18,655 nucleotides of DNA, from the NCBI GenBank assembly GCA_023443985.1, contig JAEZSJ010000327.1, positions 1 to 18,655 on the forward strand, read 5' to 3'. Position numbers and translations under genes: made by a program. This stretch comes from Verrucomicrobiota bacterium. Its GTDB lineage: Bacteria; Verrucomicrobiota; Verrucomicrobiia; Opitutales; Opitutaceae. The notes under the pieces were generated by a model. It worked only from the letters and a program-made list of their open reading frames with translations. It was not told the origin of the DNA and made no database searches. Below are positions 15,187-18,655 of this stretch, one piece after another. How positions within the stretch are numbered: position 1 is the first letter of the stretch; each line of letters starts with the position of its first letter.

Positions 15187-16144
15187 AGGTGGCCAGGGCC
15201 TTCAGGAAACCGTCGGGGCGTTCGCGCATCCCCCCGAAGGCGCTGGAAAGGTCGCCGAGCGTGACGCGGTGCGTGTAGAGCGGCATCGGGTTGAGCCGCG
15301 CCGCGGCGACGGCCGCGATGGCGGCGCGGATGCCCGCGGCGTAGCGCTGCGGCTCGCGCTCATGGGCGTTGATCACATCGAGGCCGCGCCAGTTCCACGT
15401 CTGCATGTCGACTTGGCGCAGCCCGTCCTGATGGTAGCCGGCGATGACCAACCTCCCGCGTTCGGCGGTGAGATCGGTGGCGACATCGAGCGGGGCCTGC
15501 AGCCCGGTGGCCTCGATCACGCACGGGCAACCCCGGCCACCGGTGATCTCGCGCACGGCTCCCGCCACGGCGCCGCGTTCGTCGAGCGGCACGGCCTCCA
15601 CGGCGCCCATCCGCCGGCCGAGCGAAAGCGAAAACTCCCGTCGGGATACGGCGATCACCCGCGCGCCCGCGCCCGCGGCGAGTTGGGTGAGCAATGCGCC
15701 GAGGAAGCCGAGTCCCACGATCGCCACCCATTCGCCGGCGACGATCCGCGCGCGCTCGAAGGTGTTCATCGCGCAGCCGAGGGCTTCACCCGGGAACGGC
15801 TGGGCGTCGAGCGCGGGCGGGAGCGGCACCGCGGCTCCGGCCTCGGCAACGGCGGTCTCGGCGAAGGCATGGGGCGACAGCAGAGCGACCCGGTCGCCCG
15901 GGCGGAGCACCGACACCGCGGCGCCGACCTCTTCGATCCGCCCCCAGCCTTCATGCCCGGGGGCGCCGGGCGAAAGCGGATAGGCGAACCACGGGCGACC
16001 CTCCCACACCGGCAGGCTCGAGGCGCAGACACCGGACCCTTCCAGTCGCACACGCAACTGGCCCGGTCCCAGCGGCGGTGCGGGTCGGCGTTCGATCCGG
16101 AACTGGCGCGGCGAGCAAAGCACCGCGGCGAGGTGGGTCTTCAT
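15179..16144 (-). CDS. Zinc-type medium-chain dehydrogenase lacking the structural zinc lobe
   Basis: MDR-superfamily alcohol dehydrogenase of 321 residues, expected to oxidise an alcohol with NAD(P). Putative catalytic zinc ligands are C40 in SGVCASS, H64-E65 in APGHEGWG and C124 in GEALGCAMN. The nucleotide fold shows IVGLGFLGAL (142-151) followed by AGARVIAVSRRE. The four-cysteine structural zinc loop found in most alcohol dehydrogenases after residue 85 or so is absent: no Cys cluster occurs there and the region is shortened. The ATG at 16144 lies 24 bases after the stop of the epimerase gene. Its stop lies inside the first codons of the Gfo/Idh gene, implying joint expression. The two oxidoreductases may act in sequence on one substrate, by analogy with ADH plus Gfo/Idh pairs in sugar pathways. 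The substrate is not known. Confidence 0.88.
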   Translation of the reverse strand: MKTHLAAVLCSPRQFRIERRPAPPLGPGQLRVRLEGSGVCASSLPVWEGRPWFAYPLSPGAPGHEGWGRIEEVGAAVSVLRPGDRVALLSPHAFAETAVAEAGAAVPLPPALDAQPFPGEALGCAMNTFERARIVAGEWVAIVGLGFLGALLTQLAAGAGARVIAVSRREFSLSLGRRMGAVEAVPLDERGAVAGAVREITGGRGCPCVIEATGLQAPLDVATDLTAERGRLVIAGYHQDGLRQVDMQTWNWRGLDVINAHEREPQRYAAGIRAAIAAVAAARLNPMPLYTHRVTLGDLSSAFGGMRERPDGFLKALATYE

Positions 16145-16168
16145 GGCGAAGCGGTCACCGGGCGCGGC

Positions 16169-17304
16169 TCATTCGTCCGGCGCGCCGAAGGTTGCTGCGA
16201 TGTCGCGGGCACCGGCGGGCGCCGCGGAGGAGATCGGCACGTCGGATGCCGCGGCCCGATGTGCGGCGAGCCATTCGTAGGTGCGCAGAAGGCCGGTGCG
16301 CAGATCCACCTGCGGCCGCCATCCCGTCTCCCGCGCGAAGGACCGGTAGTCGGACACGTAGTAGCGCTGGTCGCCGGCGCGCCACTCGCCGAAGTCGATC
16401 GCCAGGGTGGCACCGCGGAGCTCCTCCACCAGCGCGAGGATCTCCAGCACGCTGAGGGCGTTCGCGGAGCCCCCGCCGAGGTTGAACGCGTGGCCGCGCA
16501 AACCGGCGATCTTCTCCTCGGCGAGCAGCAAGGCGGCCACGAGATCCTCCACGTAGAGAAGATCCCGCACCTGCTTGCCGTCGCCGAAGATCGTCACGTG
16601 ACGGTCGTTGAGCGCGGCCCCGAGGAAATGCGTCACCCACCCCTGCTCCGGTGCCGGCACCTGGTGCGGGCCGAAGACGCAGCTCAGGCGCAGGACGCAC
16701 GCGGGGAGGCCGAAGGTGCGCGCCGCATCGAGCACGTACTGGTCGGCCGCGCCCTTGGAACAGCCGTAGGGAGTTTCGAAACACAAGGGGCGGCCCTCGC
16801 CGATGCCGCGGAGCGCCTCCGGCTCGCCGGCAAGCACATACCGGCGCCGCGCCTCGCGCAGCGGGAGGTCGCCGAGCGCCCCGTAGACCTTTGCGCTGGA
16901 GGCGTGGATCAGGGTCGGCGGCGTCTCCATGTTTCGGAGAACCTCAACGACATTGAGCGTGCCGCGCGCGTTCACCTCGAAGTCGAGCACGGGGTCGGCG
17001 AGGCTCGCGGTGACGGCGGTCTGGGCGGCGAAATGGTAGACGGTCGCCATGCCGCGGGCCGCCCGCGCGAGCGCCGCGCGATCGCGGATGTCGGCGATCT
17101 CGGTGCGCAGCAGGTTCGGATAACGCTCGGCCAGCCAGCGTAGGTTCGTGTCCGCACCCGGGCTTGCGAGGTTGTCGAACACGACCACGGGAGTGCCTTC
17201 GTCGAGCAGGCGGCCGGCGAGGTTCACCCCGAGGAAGCCCGCCCCGCCAGTGATGAGGACGGGGCCGCGTCTGCGCTCGAGCCCGCCGGCTGGGGCGACT
17301 TCGG

Positions 17305-17308
<4 letters not shown>
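16169..17308 (-). CDS. NAD-dependent sugar-nucleotide epimerase (CDP-paratose 2-epimerase-like SDR)
   Basis: Extended short-chain dehydrogenase of 379 residues that should isomerise or dehydrate a nucleotide sugar. It has TGGAGFLG (20-27), the FAAQTAV strand, HASSAKVYG with the catalytic serine, and Y181-x3-K185 in TPYGCSKGAADQYV. The latter, together with CVFGPHQ and GWVTHFLGAALN followed by IFGDGKQVRDLLYV, is the pattern of CDP-paratose (tyvelose) 2-epimerases, though UDP- and GDP-sugar epimerases share parts of it. The last 30 or so residues are low-complexity. Its ATG at 17308 overlaps the stop of the upstream epimerase (ATGA 17305-17308). No CDP-sugar 4,6-dehydratase (RfbG) or E1/E3 deoxygenase lies in the window, so the tyvelose pathway itself is not supported. 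The exact substrate is uncertain. Confidence 0.9.
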
Positions 17309-18441
<1,133 letters not shown>

Positions 18442-18655
18442 TCCCGACGAACGCCGCGGCCGAAACCGGGCGTGCCGCCGCGCACCGCCGAAAGGTCAGA
18501 GGTTCTCCTGTCCCGGTGAGCGCGGCCGCAGAGCCGCGGGCGTCAGCGGCTCACCCCGCGGGGCTCGTCCGGCGGCTTCCTCCGATGCCGGTTCCCCGCG
18601 CCGATCGTGGTGTTTCGCGGGCGCGACAGCGGACTGGGCGGCGGCCCGCGCGGGG
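18442..18655 (-). promoter_or_regulatory. Upstream region of the ten-gene operon, with an inverted repeat
   Basis: No gene is seen in these 214 bases. They should hold the promoter of the - strand operon if no further gene follows beyond the window. A nested inverted repeat is present: outer arms GGTGAGC (18515-18521) and GCTCACC (18549-18555), and inner arms CGCGGC (18521-18526) and GCCGCG (18533-18538). It has no T-run, so it is not a standard terminator. It might be a leader hairpin or a protein site, or a chance product of high GC. I cannot assign -35/-10 boxes. Confidence 0.3.

Noticed and set aside
14978..17143. 721-codon + strand open frame
   Set aside because: It spans the 5' part of the Gfo/Idh gene, the whole MDR gene and most of an epimerase gene in antisense, shows no domain, and crosses real gene boundaries.

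Overview
The window is very GC-rich, gene-dense DNA from a bacterium. It holds 15 protein genes and I see no RNA genes, insertion sequences, CRISPR arrays or phage genes. The lineage cannot be fixed from sequence alone. The high GC, the many starts without a Shine-Dalgarno sequence and the gene content would fit an Opitutaceae-like verrucomicrobium or a high-GC proteobacterium (low-confidence guess).

Layout. (1) Positions 1-2601, + strand: the 3' part of a multi-PAS hybrid sensor histidine kinase, cut by the window edge and probably unrelated to the rest. (2) 2827-6949, + strand: a four-gene unit with a CgeB-like glycosyltransferase, a sugar-1-phosphate nucleotidyltransferase, a glycoside-hydrolase-like protein whose TIM-barrel halves appear swapped, and a mycobacterial-type inositol-3-phosphate synthase. 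(3) 6950-6988: a 39-base convergent junction. (4) 18441 down to 6989, - strand: a ten-gene operon of about 11.4 kb. In order of transcription it holds two NAD-dependent sugar-nucleotide epimerases, a zinc-type MDR dehydrogenase, a Gfo/Idh/MocA oxidoreductase, a GT4 glycosyltransferase, three tandem CgeB-like glycosyltransferases, a SAM methyltransferase and an ABC exporter. Five of its junctions are 4-base ATGA overlaps, one is an 8-base overlap, and the others are gaps of 3 to 36 bases.

How the genes may work together (inference). The two convergent units look like one biosynthetic locus. The nucleotidyltransferase and epimerases would make activated sugars. Ino1 would make inositol phosphate. 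The two oxidoreductases would modify a sugar or cyclitol. Five glycosyltransferases would assemble a short defined glycan, the methyltransferase would decorate it, and the MsbA-like ABC protein would flip or export a lipid-linked product. No Wzx, Wzy, O-antigen ligase or initiating phosphoglycosyltransferase is present here, which argues for an oligosaccharide or glycolipid rather than a standard Wzx/Wzy polysaccharide. The strongest leads are the apparently permuted hydrolase, the inositol synthase in a glycan locus, and the tandem family of divergent CgeB-like transferases.
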